DNA from: Madurella fahalii
Taxonomy: Eukaryota > Ascomycota > Sordariomycetes > Sordariales
Direction: 5' to 3'
Assembly: GCA_029876055.1 (NCBI GenBank)
Contig: CM056876.1
Coordinates: 4,712,001 to 4,776,000 of the forward strand
DNA: 64,000 nt
In this document: piece after piece, positions 1 to 11,586 of the stretch
Layout of the letters: each line of letters begins with the position of its first letter
Numbering within the stretch: position 1 is the stretch's first letter
Notes under the pieces: generated by a model
Told to the model about the DNA's origin: nothing
Databases searched by the model: none
The model's input: the letters and a program-made list of their open reading frames with translations, nothing else
Translations under genes and position numbers: made by a program

Positions 1-456
1 TGCATTTCAGGACGGATAGGGGGAACCAGCTGGCAGAGGGTTTTGTAGTCAAGTGGCTGTGTGCAGTAGGCGGGGCAGGGGCGTACATAGAGCGAGAAAA
101 CCGTTGTGTAGGGCTCTCAACCGGGACTGACCACTTTATCCACTCCTTGATCATCATGAGTTATGGTCGATTGACTTCGTTGTATCGTCCCGTGCACGTA
201 GAAGCCGAATCCCCATGCCCAGACCCGGTGAAGTCGATTCTGATTCTGGCCGGGCATTGGTGCTTATATCTGGGGCAAATGTTGAAGTACACATTTACTC
301 GACTGATTGTACATTGAGGAATCAATTCGGTTGTCTAACAAGATGCCACGGGCTATACCCAACGCTCCGCCGGCGTTCTGCCCCTGTCCCGGATTAAAGT
401 TTTACCGGACTCAGAGATGTACGGTGCAGCCAACCGTTTGACGCGGCGATGTCTGG
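1..456. other. No gene recognised
   Basis: Upstream of the kinase relic. Only short open frames without recognisable domains are present; I see no RNA gene or repeat here. Confidence 0.5.
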
Positions 457-1984
457 TTGCTGGATGCCTCAGCCAGTTACCCTACACCCTCGCATTGGGT
501 CTATCATGTCTTTATTACCAAATGGGCCGAATCACTTATACGACGGACACCATTAGTTCCCCTGCAGTTTCCGAGTACCCGCTTCCAAGTCATCCCGAGC
601 TCGCAGCCGCTCGAGGAGGAGCGTTTAGATGAATTCCGAACGAGCCACTATTATCCTGTTCAAATTGGGGACGTGTATACCTCCAAGTACCAAGTCCTCG
701 GGAAGTTAGGGTACGGCACCACATCCACAGTGTGGCTAGCCCGGAATTTGGTGTACGATATTCCACGTATCCTCGCTTTCATCCGTCCATTTCGAGATGC
801 ACTAACAGACACAGGGACCATGGCCACGTGGCTCTGAAGATATACACCCAAGAGGGCGGCGACCGTGATGAGTTCCAGGCCTACGACGCTCTCAGCAAAG
901 CGAACCCTTCACATCCAGGTTATAGATACGTCCGCACCGCCCTGGATTCATTGATCCTACGTCGACCCGGACGTGGAGATCACCATTGCCTGGTCCAGAA
1001 GCCCATGTGGGACAGCTGGAGAGACTTGCTCCTTCGCAACCCAACCCATCGCTTACCGTAGAGCTGCTCAAGCCAGGCCTCAAATACCTATTCCTTGCGC
1101 TTGACTGTCTCCATTCCGAGTGCAAGCTGGTCGACACAGGTACAGTTTCCAACTAACCACGGCGGCATTAGCAAAGTATACCCGGTTCGCTAATCTCTAG
1201 GCTACACTAGATATCAATGCCGATAACATTCTACAGGAGATCGTGGATGATAACCTGTACAAGGTGTTCACAAAAGAGGAACTAGAGTCGCCTTCGCCTC
1301 GTAAAGTAGTCGACGCCCATCCAATATACATGTCGCGCAGATTCGGACTTCCCAGGGACTTTGGTGGCGTAGTGCTCAGCGATTTCGGCGCTGCAGTGCG
1401 AAGAGACGTGAGAAGGAATCACGACGCGCAGCCCAATGTATACCGCTCACCAGAAGTTATGCTAAAGACGGAGTGGAGTTATCCGGTGGATATCTGGAAT
1501 GTTGGCGTTATGGTATGTATTATTGCAATTCCCCACTTGCTCGCCCAGTGTCGGCCTCCACTCACTCGTGGTGTGTTCTAGACCTGGGACATATTCGAGG
1601 ATAAGCATATGTTCTACGGAAATGATCCCGATGGCAGCGGTTACAAGACGCGTGCGCATCTGGCAGAGCTCATTGGGATGCTCGGACCGCCTCCTCTTGA
1701 CCTCATTAAGAGGGGGAAGCGAAGCCCAGAGTTCTTCACTCCAGATGGTGACTTTTCACAGGCTCTTCCTACTATTCCAGACCTTGTTACTAACAAGATA
1801 CATAGGGCACTGGAACGCTGGCATCCCAATTCCTGAGGGTATGAGCCTAGAGGCGTCGGAAGAGAATCTTGATGGCAAGGAAAAGGCCGAGTTCCTCAGA
1901 TTCATTAGAAGCATGTTGCAATGGCGCCCAGAAGACAGGAAGACAGCAAGGGAGCTCCTCGAAGACCGGTGGCTCAATAGCTAG
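457..1984 (+). pseudogene. SRPK-like serine/threonine kinase, decayed
   Basis: Five exons can be read: 457-752, 815-1139, 1211-1512, 1582-1747 and 1806-1984, all with GT-AG introns of 58-71 nt. The pieces join into a kinase of the fungal SRPK-like group: a glycine loop GKLGYGTTSTVWLA, the lysine of VALKIY, the activation loop VVLSDFGAAVR, the YRSPEVML segment, WSYPVDIWNVGVM, and a C-terminal MLQWRPEDRKTARELLED. Two things argue for decay. First, exon 2 changes frame near 1052-1056: RNPTHRL continues as TVELLKPGLKYLFLALDCLH only one frame over, as if one base were lost. Second, the catalytic loop, normally HTDIKxDN in this family, reads DTDINADN, so the His and the Lys are replaced although the catalytic Asp remains. 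The start at 457 is the first ATG in frame and is uncertain. A sequencing error could explain the frameshift but not the loop changes. Confidence 0.8.
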
Positions 1985-2490
1985 GAGAGTATAGCGTTGG
2001 AAGGGGGCAAGTGCTGCTGGCCTAGTACCTGACCCGGTCATACGTTCAGCGGAGAATTGTACGATTTGATCCTGAATCTACCAACCACAATGTATTATAG
2101 AGTGTTTTGTTGACGCAGAGCTCAATAAAGGGCGTAAGGGATCTTGGTGCGGATGATGGCTGTTGGCTTGAGCGAAACATGCTAGAGATGGATGCCGCTG
2201 TCTAGTAAGACTAACCAGCTGATTAAGGAACACATCACCCACACGTCGTTGCGATCAGGAGGATTTTAGCAATGCAGCGACTTAGCTAAGCGCGATACGG
2301 TTAGGGTATGAGAACATCATGACCAAGAGCTCCCACTGCCCCGGCTAGGTATTGTTTTTGGCCCGAATTATTTGGGCTGTAGAAACCTGCCGTTGTGATA
2401 TTATCTGACCTTGCCTTATTTATCTTGGCTATCTAGTTATTTGCTGCCTTTCTTCCCCTCCTTGTTTTAATAGATATATAGGCATAAATA
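1985..2490. other. Intergenic, nothing recognised
   Basis: Sequence between the kinase relic and the pogo-type element. It becomes AT-rich after about 2400. I see no coding frame with a recognisable domain. Confidence 0.5.
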
Positions 2491-3450
2491 TTTGATAAGC
2501 GAGTGACCCAGACAAGCGAATGACCCACCTCCTTTGCAACGCGACACCCTTGCGCTCAACAACAATTTACCTCAATAATTGAAGATGCCTTCCAATTCAA
2601 ACGAAGCCCATATCATCTTAGCCCTCTAGGCGCTTCAAAACGATAAGAATCTAAGCGAACGAGCTGCAGCTAAGATCTATGGAGTCGACCGGAGGACCCT
2701 AGGGCGTCGACGCGCTGGCCGGCCTGCACGACGCGATATTCCAGCCAACTCACGCAACCTGACAGATTTAGAAGAGCAGACGATAGTTCAGTACGTAGTT
2801 GAGCTATATACTCGCGCATTTCCTCCTAGACTAGGCGGTGTGGAAGATATGGCCAACCATCTGCTACGCGAACGCGACGCGCCCCCTGTCGGCAAACGCT
2901 GGGCACATAACTTCGTCAAACGCCAGCCAGAGCTCTATACACGTTATTCGCGTAGATACGACTACCAGAGGGCCAAGTGCGAGGATCCAAAAGTTATTGG
3001 CGAGTGGTTTGCCCTCGTACAGAACGTCAGGGCCAAAAACGGTATTATAGATGACGATATCTACAACTTCGACGAGACTAGGTTCATGATGGGCATCATC
3101 TTCCCGGGTATAGTAGTTACAACCTCGGATGGCCGTAGCAAGGCCAAGCTAGCCCAGCCTGGCAACCGCGAATGGGTAACCCGGGGGCTATAGGAGGGGA
3201 AGGAGTGCAAGAAACGCAGGCGGATAGTGGTAGTGTAGAGGGAGGTTGTACGAAGGTTCGGTGTTGTAGTGTGTGCGGCAAGCCTGGCTATAATGTCCGC
3301 ACTTGCCAGGAGGCTGCAGAATTATCTGATTCAGCTGTTTCTGATGTAATTATCGTTGGTTCCTAGTGTTGTTGTGTGGCATTTGAAGATAGTTGTTATA
3401 GGGTAGTAGGAGGTGGGTCATTCGCTTGTCTGGGTCACTCGCTTATCAAA
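2491..3450 (+). mobile_element. Internally deleted pogo/Fot1-type transposon
   Basis: A 960-bp element bounded by perfect 43-bp terminal inverted repeats starting TTTGATAAGCGAGTGACC and flanked by the TA target duplication (2489-2490 and 3451-3452). The plus strand from about 2585 encodes the N-terminal part of a transposase: a psq-type helix-turn-helix region with one in-frame TAG, a CENP-B-like segment (GGVEDMANHLLRERDAPP, GKRWAHNFVKRQPEL) and the block IYNFDETRFMMG that carries the first catalytic aspartate of the DDE domain. Soon after, at about 3190, the frame runs into the C-terminal tail with a CCHC zinc knuckle (CSVCGKPGYNVRTC, about 3268-3309). The rest of the DDE core is missing, so this copy is non-autonomous. 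Perfect TIRs suggest recent movement by a helper transposase. Confidence 0.85.
2840..3193 (+). pseudogene. Transposase N-terminal fragment (CENP-B/DDE_1)
   Basis: This is the longest open part of the deleted transposase inside the 2491-3450 element. It reads MEDMANHLLRERDAPP, then a DNA-binding HTH_Tnp_Tc5-type stretch and the start of the DDE domain (DIYNFDETRFMMG), and stops at WVTRGL. The second and third catalytic acidic residues are absent. The upstream frame (2585 onward, MPSNSNEAHIILAL) belongs to the same protein but carries a TAG, plausibly a RIP-changed CAG. Confidence 0.75.
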
Positions 3451-3492
3451 TACGTTATTATCCAACAAACATCTGTATTATTGCGCAAGTCA

Positions 3493-5143
3493 TCAACTAA
3501 TTTCACGCCGCACTTTGATATAACATGGCCATGAATGCGGCACTAATGAGAAGTAAGCCTCCCACTCCCAGTCCTGCCCTGGATTCACTTGGCTGATATC
3601 GTAATCGCGGACCAAGGTTGCCGCGATCTTGCTCATCTCGATTCTAGAAATGTGCTGGCCCGGGCACGAATTATATCCCTGTCCCCACTGGAAAGATGTC
3701 AGTCCAGCGCCCGGGATTGGGTCAAGCGCAGGGATTCAAAGGGCTCAAGGGGTAAACGACATCAACTCACAGGCATGAACCACTTGTCAAAAGACGCAGC
3801 GTCCTCTCTCAACCACCGATCTGGGTTGAATTCTCGAGCATCAGGGCCCCAGATCTCCTTGGAAAGGTGCATGACCCAGGGATTAATCGACAAGATCGTC
3901 CCCTCGGGAAAATGCCTCTCCCCAATCGTCACGCCCTCCGCCGGCGCAACCCGCGGCAGAGTCATCGGAACAGGCCCAAACACCCTCAACCCCTCCTTTA
4001 GACACGCCTGGAGGTACGGCAACTTCTGCGCATCCGCAAAGGCGACGACTTTGTCCTTGCAGGTCCCGTGGGTCTTCTGCGCCTCGTCGATCTCCCGTCT
4101 CGCCCGCTCCCACGCCCCCGGGGTCCGCAGCATGAAGTAGACGAAGGCCTGCAGGGCGCACGAGACGGTATCGCTGGCGGCGCCGACGACGCCGGTGGCC
4201 ATGGCGTACACGTCGCGCAGATTCAGGCGGTCCGGGTGCTTCTCCATGGCGCGGAACCAGTGCTCGATGATGTCGAAGCGGCTGTCGTCGCGCGCGTCGC
4301 GGAGGCGCTTGTCGAGGGCCCGCACCGTCGTGTCGAACAGGTGGCCGTATGGGAGGATGTTGAGCCACGTCATGAAGGGGTTGCCGAAGAGCGCGACGTG
4401 CACCCAGCGGCAGAACCCCATGGCCGATGCGTAGGCGGCGAGCGCGCGCGTGTTGGCGATGGCGTTGCCCAGGTCTCGGCCGGACGCTAGGAAGCCGAAC
4501 TGCGAGGAGAAGAGGATCTCGCCGATTATATCAAAGGCTGTGAAGCTGAAGAATTGGCCCAGGTCCATGGGGGAGTGGGACTTGGCGGCGCCGTCCAAGT
4601 GGGCTAGAAAACCGGAGATGACGCCGTCTATGGCGGGCTCGGAGCGCAGCACATTGGACATTGCGTACCCCGCGGCAAAGTTCCTGGAGCGCTCGATCTT
4701 GCGTTTCGGGTCCGTCGTTGACATGGGCGTTTGGAAACGGTAGTCGGGAATGGCTGTCATTTTGTACCACGGTGCCTTTGGTAGGGGGGCGAGTAGGATT
4801 CTCTTGATTCCATCTGGATGGGAAACGGAGACTTCGTTGTGCGCGAGACGGATGAAGTGGCCTGACGGAGTTAGTGAACTCAACTCGCTGGCGAAAAAAA
4901 AAGTCGAGTCTTCTTGCCGTGCTTCTCATGCAGTTCGACCAGCTGCAGATTTTGGTCGCCTTTGAGGATATGATAGATATGCCATATCCGCGATATGGAT
5001 GCAAGTGCTGGCCCGGGCACATCTCTCAGTGGATGGAAGAAGCGGCGGTAGGTGACCACGCTCGTGATGCCGAGGAGGAAGATCGTTACGATGAGCGGCC
5101 AACCCAGGGGCAAGTCGCCCTTCGGGATAGGATCCATTGCCAT
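3493..5143 (-). CDS. Cytochrome P450 monooxygenase (pisatin demethylase-like)
   Basis: Three exons on the minus strand, 5143-4918, 4861-3771 and 3687-3493, give 1512 nt or 503 residues. The N terminus has one membrane anchor (about residues 14-32) followed by the proline-rich hinge HPLRDVPGP. Later come the oxygen-binding helix I region (GVVGAASDTVS), the K-helix ExxR motif in LKEGLR, FNPDRW, and, in exon 3, the haem loop WGQGYNSCPGQ with the axial cysteine. This points to an ER-anchored, haem-thiolate oxygenase; the tail (DWEWEAYFSLVPHSWPCYI) resembles fungal P450s near pisatin demethylase, but the substrate cannot be read. Intron 1 (4917-4862, 56 nt) has a GC donor, GCAAGA, with a normal CAG acceptor; no GT donor fits the frame. 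Intron 2 is GT-AG. The gene appears intact. Confidence 0.88.
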
Positions 5144-5828
5144 AGCTCTTGGCTTTTAGTGAGACAAGACTTGATGTAGGCGACAAGCAGGAGAGCGTCT
5201 GAGGTGTTAGATCCAGTGTGTTGTGCGCTCTTATCATGGGTCGCATCGGGAAGATACGATCCTTGGTTGGATAGGCGAGGGTTCCTAATTAACCCTTGCC
5301 ATAATTAACCCGAGCGCAACCCAAACAGCTGCCCTCATGCTTATGTGCTGTACCGCCCTTAATAAGCAACCAGCAGATTTTGCGTAATAGGCGGAGCAGT
5401 GGAGCATGGGGCATATTACCTGATGTTCTCTTGTTTTATGCTTCTATACTCGTCTCTTTCCCCTTTGGAGAATGGTAAGGCGCTTGCCTCTCCTATCTCC
5501 TCTGAATTGATACTACCAGGCTCGCCCTCTCCGCAACCCCGCCTTGTTGTGTTAAGCCTAGCCTGGGTTGGTAATTAAATGAGCACCTTAGTTTGCTTTC
5601 CGTTGCTCTCTCAAAACATGTGCGCATCCCCACCTGCCATACTGCATCTGCTCACAACTGCCGTCTATCCTCGAATGTCGCCTGAAAATTCCCATTGTTC
5701 AGAAGCTGAAGCCCTGAACGGTTTCTCGGCCTGCAGCGATCGCAACCCCGCTATTCCCATTATGAGGGAGATGAGTAAGCACAACCAAAACTCGTCGGTT
5801 GAATGCTGACCAAGACATTGGATGACAG
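5144..5828. other. Intergenic, P450 upstream region
   Basis: Upstream of the P450 start. A 76-codon open frame at 5579-5809 has no recognisable features and I do not support it as a gene. Confidence 0.45.
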
Positions 5829-6056
5829 TTAGCTCAACTCCCTCTAGTCAGAGGGAGACTGCTTTGCACATAAAGATAGCTCGTCATTGAGCTTGCAACA
5901 AGTGTGGGAAAGAGTGCTAAATTGATTGTTCTCTACGTATAGTGCAAAGAAAAATGGGCCCTCGGTAAGTTCCAGCCCCCGAAGCGTCATAATAGCAAGT
6001 GTGGCCCTCTGATCAGACAGACCCTGCTCCCTGGGGACAATTTTTCCTAACTCGGT
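5829..6056. repeat. Diverged LTR-like repeat remnant
   Basis: Recognisably similar, in the opposite orientation, to 42592-42845 inside the island. Shared landmarks are the near-perfect palindrome at 5838-5857 (CTCCCTCTAGTCAGAGGGAG), the GAGCTTGCAACAAGTGTG segment, AAAAATGGGCCC and the closing CTGGGGACAATTTTTCC. It lies just downstream of the NLR ankyrin array. Probably an old fragment of the LTR family seen at 42592-43004. Confidence 0.6.
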
Positions 6057-6287
6057 ACTAGAAACCGTACTACACGTCTGATATCGGCGCCCTCGTCTAG
6101 TAAAGAATTATACAAGTCTCTGTCGCCTCTATCCGAGGCAGTATGAAGAGCGTTGCCGCGAAAGCCACCCTACAGTGATGTCGGCGCCCTTGTCTAGTAG
6201 AAGTTGTACAATTTCTTTGTGGCCTCTATCTGAGGCAGCATAAAGAGCGTTGCCGAGAAAGCCACTCTGCGCGTTTATGTCGGCGCC
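6057..6287 (-). pseudogene. Out-of-frame continuation of the NLR ankyrin array
   Basis: Directly after the stop codon at 6288 the minus strand continues with another ankyrin unit (GFLGNALYAASDRGHKEIV), then shifts frame near 6180, where the expected INAQ-GG junction reads ITVGW, and continues one frame over as GFRGNALHTASDRG, ending in a unit that breaks down by about 6070. These units must once have been translated with the gene upstream. Confidence 0.75.
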
Positions 6288-9261
6288 CTAATCTAGTAGA
6301 AGTTGTACAATTTCTTTGTGGCCTCCAGCTGAGGCAGCATAAAGAGCGTTGCCGTAGACACCACCCTGCGCGTTGATGTCGGCGCCCTTATCTAGTAGAA
6401 GTTGTACAATTTCTTTGTAGCCTCTATCTGAGGCAGCATAAAGAGCGTTGCCGAGAAAGCCACTCTGCGCGTTGACGTCGGCGCCCTTATCTAGTAGAAG
6501 TTGTACAATTTCTTTGTGGCCTCTATTTGAGGCAGCTTGAAGAGCGTTGCCGTAGACACCACCCTGCGCGTTGATGTCGGCGCCAGCCTCTAACAGGACT
6601 ATTGCGGCCGCTACGAGTCCACCTTGGGAAGCAAAATAGAGTCTGGATCCTCCAGAACCATAAATTAAGTCGTTCACCCAGTAGTTCTCATACAACTGGG
6701 CCCACCGCTGGAAAGCTGACTCGTCATGGAAAAAATCAATCGTTCTTCGAACAACGTCTTCTGAAGTTTCTGCTGAAGCAGCATGGTTCATCCAGTAGTT
6801 CGCAGCATAACCTGCCATCGGAGAACTGCCCGCAGCCTTCCAAGAGTCATACTCGATATCTGTGAGGTAACTCAAGCAGGTCTTGGTAATGACAATGCTG
6901 GCACTCGTGAGGTCAAAATAATCTTGCCTCAGAAGATACTCTTTGATAGAGAAGTGTGCAAGGTGAAGCTCCTTTACAGTCGTGCCATATTTTAAGACCT
7001 CAACGACTGACACCAAGTTGGGGCAGTGCCGTAGGATATCAGCTTCACGAAACAGTCTACGCTTCGGGTCGAAGCCTCGTGGCTCCTCGTCCGTCTGTGT
7101 GGCTATTACCTCTACGGCCTCTGAGAGGGTCAGCGGCCGCTTGGCGTGGACGAGGAATTGCAGGAGACATATGGCATCCGTCTGAATATCTGCCGGAATG
7201 CTTCGAAGCATACGATGGTATGTCGCATTGAGATCCGGAGGCAGAGTTTCGAGAGCTTTTTCGATAGCTCTGGAACTCATGCATGTTGCGAGACTAGTCA
7301 ACTGACATACAGCCCATCTGAACCTGTGCTGAATGTTAGATATTCGCTTAAGTTTATAGATGACCGAAAGGGAAACTCACATGCCGTCGGCCCCATCTCC
7401 AACTTTATTGCGAATCTGTTCGACGAGATCCTGAGATAGCCCCTTGTTCACGAAATCGGAACTATGCTCAAGCCTCGCCGTGACATAGAAGCGTATATCG
7501 GCGTTCACAGAGTCCTTGTCAAGTTGCAAACAATGCTCTTTGCCGATCCAGCTGGGAATGAAGCTCAGAAACTCTTCTTCTGGCCGGCTAGTGGCAATAA
7601 GATGAACGTGGCTAAGGCCGGGTTTTGTGAAGAATTCCTTCATCCACCCAAGCAGTTCCCTTCTCTCCGTGCACTCATCTAGTGCATCCATGATGATATA
7701 AGTAGCTCCTGATGCCTTAATCATCGCGTAGAGGCAATTTGATAATGTCTTGGTGTCTGGCTGCCTGTGGCCGTCGAGGTAGGATTGGTATAGACTTTCG
7801 AGGTCTTTAAGGTGAGACCCCAACTTGTAGAGCTGAAATATAAGAGAGCGTATTACGCCGTCCATGTTCTGTTTCACAGTGTCGTTGAAGTCGAAATAGA
7901 ACTCAAGCGTGATGCAATCGTTCATTTTCCGGAGATGGTCCACTATCGTCGTACTGAGGATTGTTTTCCCACACCCCGCTAAGCCGTAAAGCCACAGACG
8001 GCGATATGATCCGCGCTTCCACCCGTTGAAGGCAGGACTATTGAGGAACCATAGGCCGGAGCCCTCGTGCCATTGTTTTCGCGCATGATTGAAGTTCGTT
8101 GATGCGTCGGGCGGGTGAAGCCATCGCTCGATTTGAGGGAGGCGACCGTTCCATTCCATTGCCATAACTGTAGTTTTAGTGTCATTCACCGTCTGATGCA
8201 GACGTTCTAGATTTTCTTGGACTACTTATGGTTAGATAGGTAACGGTTTATAGGCTAGAACGGCGATACTAACCCGAATTAAGTACTTCGTCGATCCGTC
8301 TCTCTTCTTCGACTTTGTTGGGCAGCATCTGACGCAGGAGATCCTTTGCATACGCCGCCGCCATCATTGCCGCAAAGCCCTGCCACTCCTTGTTCTTGTG
8401 CGAGTCCGAGTAGTCGCAGATCCCGCGGATCACCAGGCATGGAAAGTGGTTCATGAGGCCGGCCGTCTCCATCTCGAAGCAAAGAACGTCCTTGTCGTTC
8501 GCCAGCTTATCCCGGATACGCGCATCCTTCATCAGCTGGTTTCCGCTGGCAATCAATCCGTAGTGAATCGCGAGATCGTCGTCCTCTTCATCCCGTGCAT
8601 CCCGGACCACCATGTGGGCTTCATCACTGCCACATACGACGGTACAGTCGTCAGGCGAGTGCAAAGGATGTATGATGTGAGATTTGTATAGTCTGTCACT
8701 CGCTGCCGGAGGCCGTATATACTTCTTCCGCTTCTTGATCTTCTTTAGAGCCTTGTCCACATCTTCCACAAGCCGGTGGCCTTTCATCTCGTATGTGCCT
8801 CTGAGCGAGGCTATAGCCGCCCGTAGTATTGTGGGTGGTTGGTCCAGGAATCCCGTCTCTTGAAATAACTGATTCTGAATAGTCTTGCCAAAGTCGTACT
8901 GTAACACGCCGCCTTTGCCGCTATCAGGTCTGCTGACTACGACATCCCCAAGTCGAATGTCGTGCTTCTGGCTAGGTGCACCGCCTCCGATGCCGACCAT
9001 CAAACCAATGCGCACGTTTGGAAAGCTGTGGAGCATGTCTCGGGCTACCGCTGCGGCGGATGCTATACCATATTCCGCATCAGGCAGGACGGCGATGACT
9101 ACATTGTGACGGCCGATCTTGCCCAGGACATAGCAATTGTTGTCGTGCTGGGCGACTTGGCAAGGACCGTCGTGTTCTTCGTCGAGGAAGGCCCGGGCGG
9201 CTACGAACTCGGTGGTGAGCGCGCAGATCCAGCCAACCGTGTACCTCTGGGTGTCTGACAT
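6288..9261 (-). CDS. STAND NLR: PNP_UDP - NACHT - ankyrin repeats
   Basis: Exons 9261-8274, 8224-7381 and 7323-6288 give 955 residues. The first domain is a nucleoside-phosphorylase-like PNP_UDP effector (YTVGWICALTTEFVAA; VGIGGGAPS; FEMETAGLMN; VIRGICDYSDSH). Then comes the linker QIERWLHPPD and a NACHT NTPase with Walker A GLAGCGKTILS, Walker B-like YIIMDALDE and sensor LIATSRPE, then a helical region and ankyrin repeats of the type GNALYAASDRGYKEIVQLLLDKGADINAQ. Such proteins are fungal pattern-recognition and incompatibility receptors: ligand binding to the repeats triggers oligomerisation and cell death or defence. The repeats are nearly identical at nucleotide level. The stop at 6288 replaces the lysine of an otherwise normal unit (AAG to TAG) and further units follow, so this allele is truncated. 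A start 81 nt upstream (9342) is possible, but MSDTQRYTVGW is the usual N terminus. The second-exon acceptor is ambiguous by 3 nt (8224 or 8221). Confidence 0.85.
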
Positions 9262-9342
9262 GGCCGGCGTTCGATCCCGACTGGGGGTGGGGGATGCCAG
9301 AGTGAAGACACACAAGGCAGCAAAAGGAGATGCCATGAGCAT

Positions 9343-10588
9343 AAGACGGCTCTTACCAGGTTACACAAGAGCGGGGTCAGCGAGGCTTCTCTGGTGCGGT
9401 AAGCGCGGCAGCAGACAAAACCCCTCACGTCTCGGCCATCCGATGCATCCACCGAAGTATTCAGCCCGCACGGCAACAGAACCTTGTAATTGTCCTGTGT
9501 ACTCGGATACGGAAGATGCCTAAAGTCCGTGATGGTCAAAAGTAGTGTAATGACGGCTGTTGAGAAGGCGCATAACTTCAAAACGTGTACTACAGGATGT
9601 GCTACCCATCAATCTGTTATCTCCTTCTATGCGCCTAAGAATCGCGTTCTGGTTTCACCACCGGGGCTCTTGACGCGTCGAGTGGCTGGCTGGCCCATTA
9701 CCAAGCGCACCAAACCTTCTCTTCCCTCATGATCACCAGAGAGGGACGCGAGACGGAGCATTCCATTAGTATACCATTCCAACCACGTTTCCGTACGCGG
9801 TAGGAAATCCTCCCTACTCCGTTTCCTTTGCGCGGGCGGCGGACCGACGCCCAAGCTGGCTGAAATTGACAGAACACAGCGGCGGCGGGGGCTAATCTAC
9901 ATCCAAAGGGAACTGAGGAGTGTTGTGGAAGAAATACGCATAAATGAATCAACCTGAAAGAAGCCACAGAAATGAAAGAGGTTCTTCCATCAAAAGACGC
10001 AGATTACACAACCAGAAACGGGCTCAACCTTGTCCCAACGGGTGGTTTATGTATCAAGATACAGGCTGGCTCGCGGCGTAATTAGAGGTAGCAATGCCGT
10101 TGGTGATTCACAGCATAACTACCTAGGCAAAACACCATGACAGCACCACCTGGATCGCAACCCCTGCTGCACAAGGTATGGACAGGGGACTGCCAGAGAT
10201 CCTGGTCGTTGTTACACCCGTATCCGCCTGATCAGATACGTTCTATCAAGTCGCCTTTTCCATTCCCCACGCCGTTGTCTACTTGGGAGGGCCATGCTCA
10301 GCCAACAGTCCGCCATTTAATGCCAACACCTCTCGGCCGTACTTCCCTGCCTGACGACGGAAATCGCTCTATTTGATACCACTGAAGAAGCCGCACTCGA
10401 AACAATTTCCCCCTGGCGACCATTCAGTATGTACGGTACCCAGACGCAACTTCTCCTTCCCCACAGGTAACTGCCCGGTGTCCAACCTCTGCGCATGACC
10501 ATCGGTTTTGAACTCCCGTCACCTCAATTGCGAGTTTCTCCCCCGGCCCGACTTGCACTCTTTCAGGTTGTCGGTGTGTGGGGTAAAT
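9343..10588. other. Intergenic between NLR and P450 relic
   Basis: It holds the NLR upstream region on the minus side and the region before the broken P450 on the plus side. Open frames up to about 128 codons occur but none has a recognisable domain or clear splice structure. Confidence 0.45.
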
Positions 10589-10987
10589 ATGTCGGTCACC
10601 CTTCCATTCATTGTTGCGGCTGTAGTCGTCGTGTTTGCGATATGGTCTATGGCGCAGCGGCCGGCGTCGCCGCCCAGGCTTGACCTGCCGTATGTATGCT
10701 TCGACGGGCAGAATCCGCCTCAGCATTACAGAGCTGAGTATGCGGATATCCTGTCTCGTGTCTACAAGAAGGTATACCACTTTGGACTTAACGTATCGCT
10801 TGATGAGCTAAAGGAGGCAGCTTCTGATATATTCTTGTATTACATCAAGAACGGGCAGGCATTCTGCATGCGTAACCCAAACGACCGGGAACAACTGGTA
10901 ATCATGCTGCCATTCAAGTACCTCGACGAGGTGAAATGGGCTCCCGGGGGCCGCTTGAGCTTTTGGCGCTACATAGACAAGGTATAG
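10589..10987 (+). pseudogene. Cytochrome P450, 5' fragment
   Basis: From ATG 10589 the frame reads a membrane anchor (VTLPFIVAAVVVVFAIWSM), a short linker, and then an early P450 stretch: YADILSRVYKK, YYIKNGQAFCMRNPNDRE, LPFKYLDEVKWAPGGRLSFW. This matches the N-terminal 110 or so residues of fungal P450s near the ent-kaurene-oxidase-like families. The frame then stops after DKV at what looks like an intron donor (AAG/GTATAG), and no further P450 exon can be read before the transposon boundary at 11277. The end of what is probably the same gene lies at 45095-45400, beyond the island; about 300 internal codons are missing, so insertion was accompanied or followed by deletion. Confidence 0.72.
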
Positions 10988-11586
10988 GTCGACGAGGCCG
11001 ACTGGCCTCGTGGTGGCTCTTAGATAGCTTTAGGAAAGAAAGCTCGCGAATGCATTCCTTAACTCAATATACGTATTCCCAGGCGTTTGCCCCCTACCTC
11101 TATTCTTATCTCTCCTTCTCTCCCATGCCCCTCGGGATACGACCATCATCTAAACATTTATTGACCCCTGCCTCTTACAGACACTACCGTATAGCGAATC
11201 ATTATAACAGGGCCGTAGGTGTTCAAAGACAGCTTAGTAACCCCAACGGACCAGCAAGTCGCATTCACTACAGTTACAGTCAAAAAGTAGAGTCACACCT
11301 TTTCCCCCACTTTGTATGGGAATTTGTATGGGAAGCGTTGGTCAACTTAGAGCCAATACAGCCAGCTTCTACAAGCGGCAAAATAGAAAATGACCTCTTA
11401 GGTAGAGATTTAGCTTAAAATACTTCTAATACTATTTTTCTTTTTATTTCTAAAAAATGTTGGTAGTTTATTAATAGGCAGTAACGGAGTTAGGTTTTAA
11501 CGTATTTGATAAGCGAGTCGTACAGATAAGCGAGTTGTACAGTTCCCACCACCCTACAACAACTATCCTCAATTACAAAACAATAA

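Noticed and set aside
4068..4490. Open plus-strand frame in the P450
   Set aside because: Shadow of the P450 exon 2 in GC-rich sequence.
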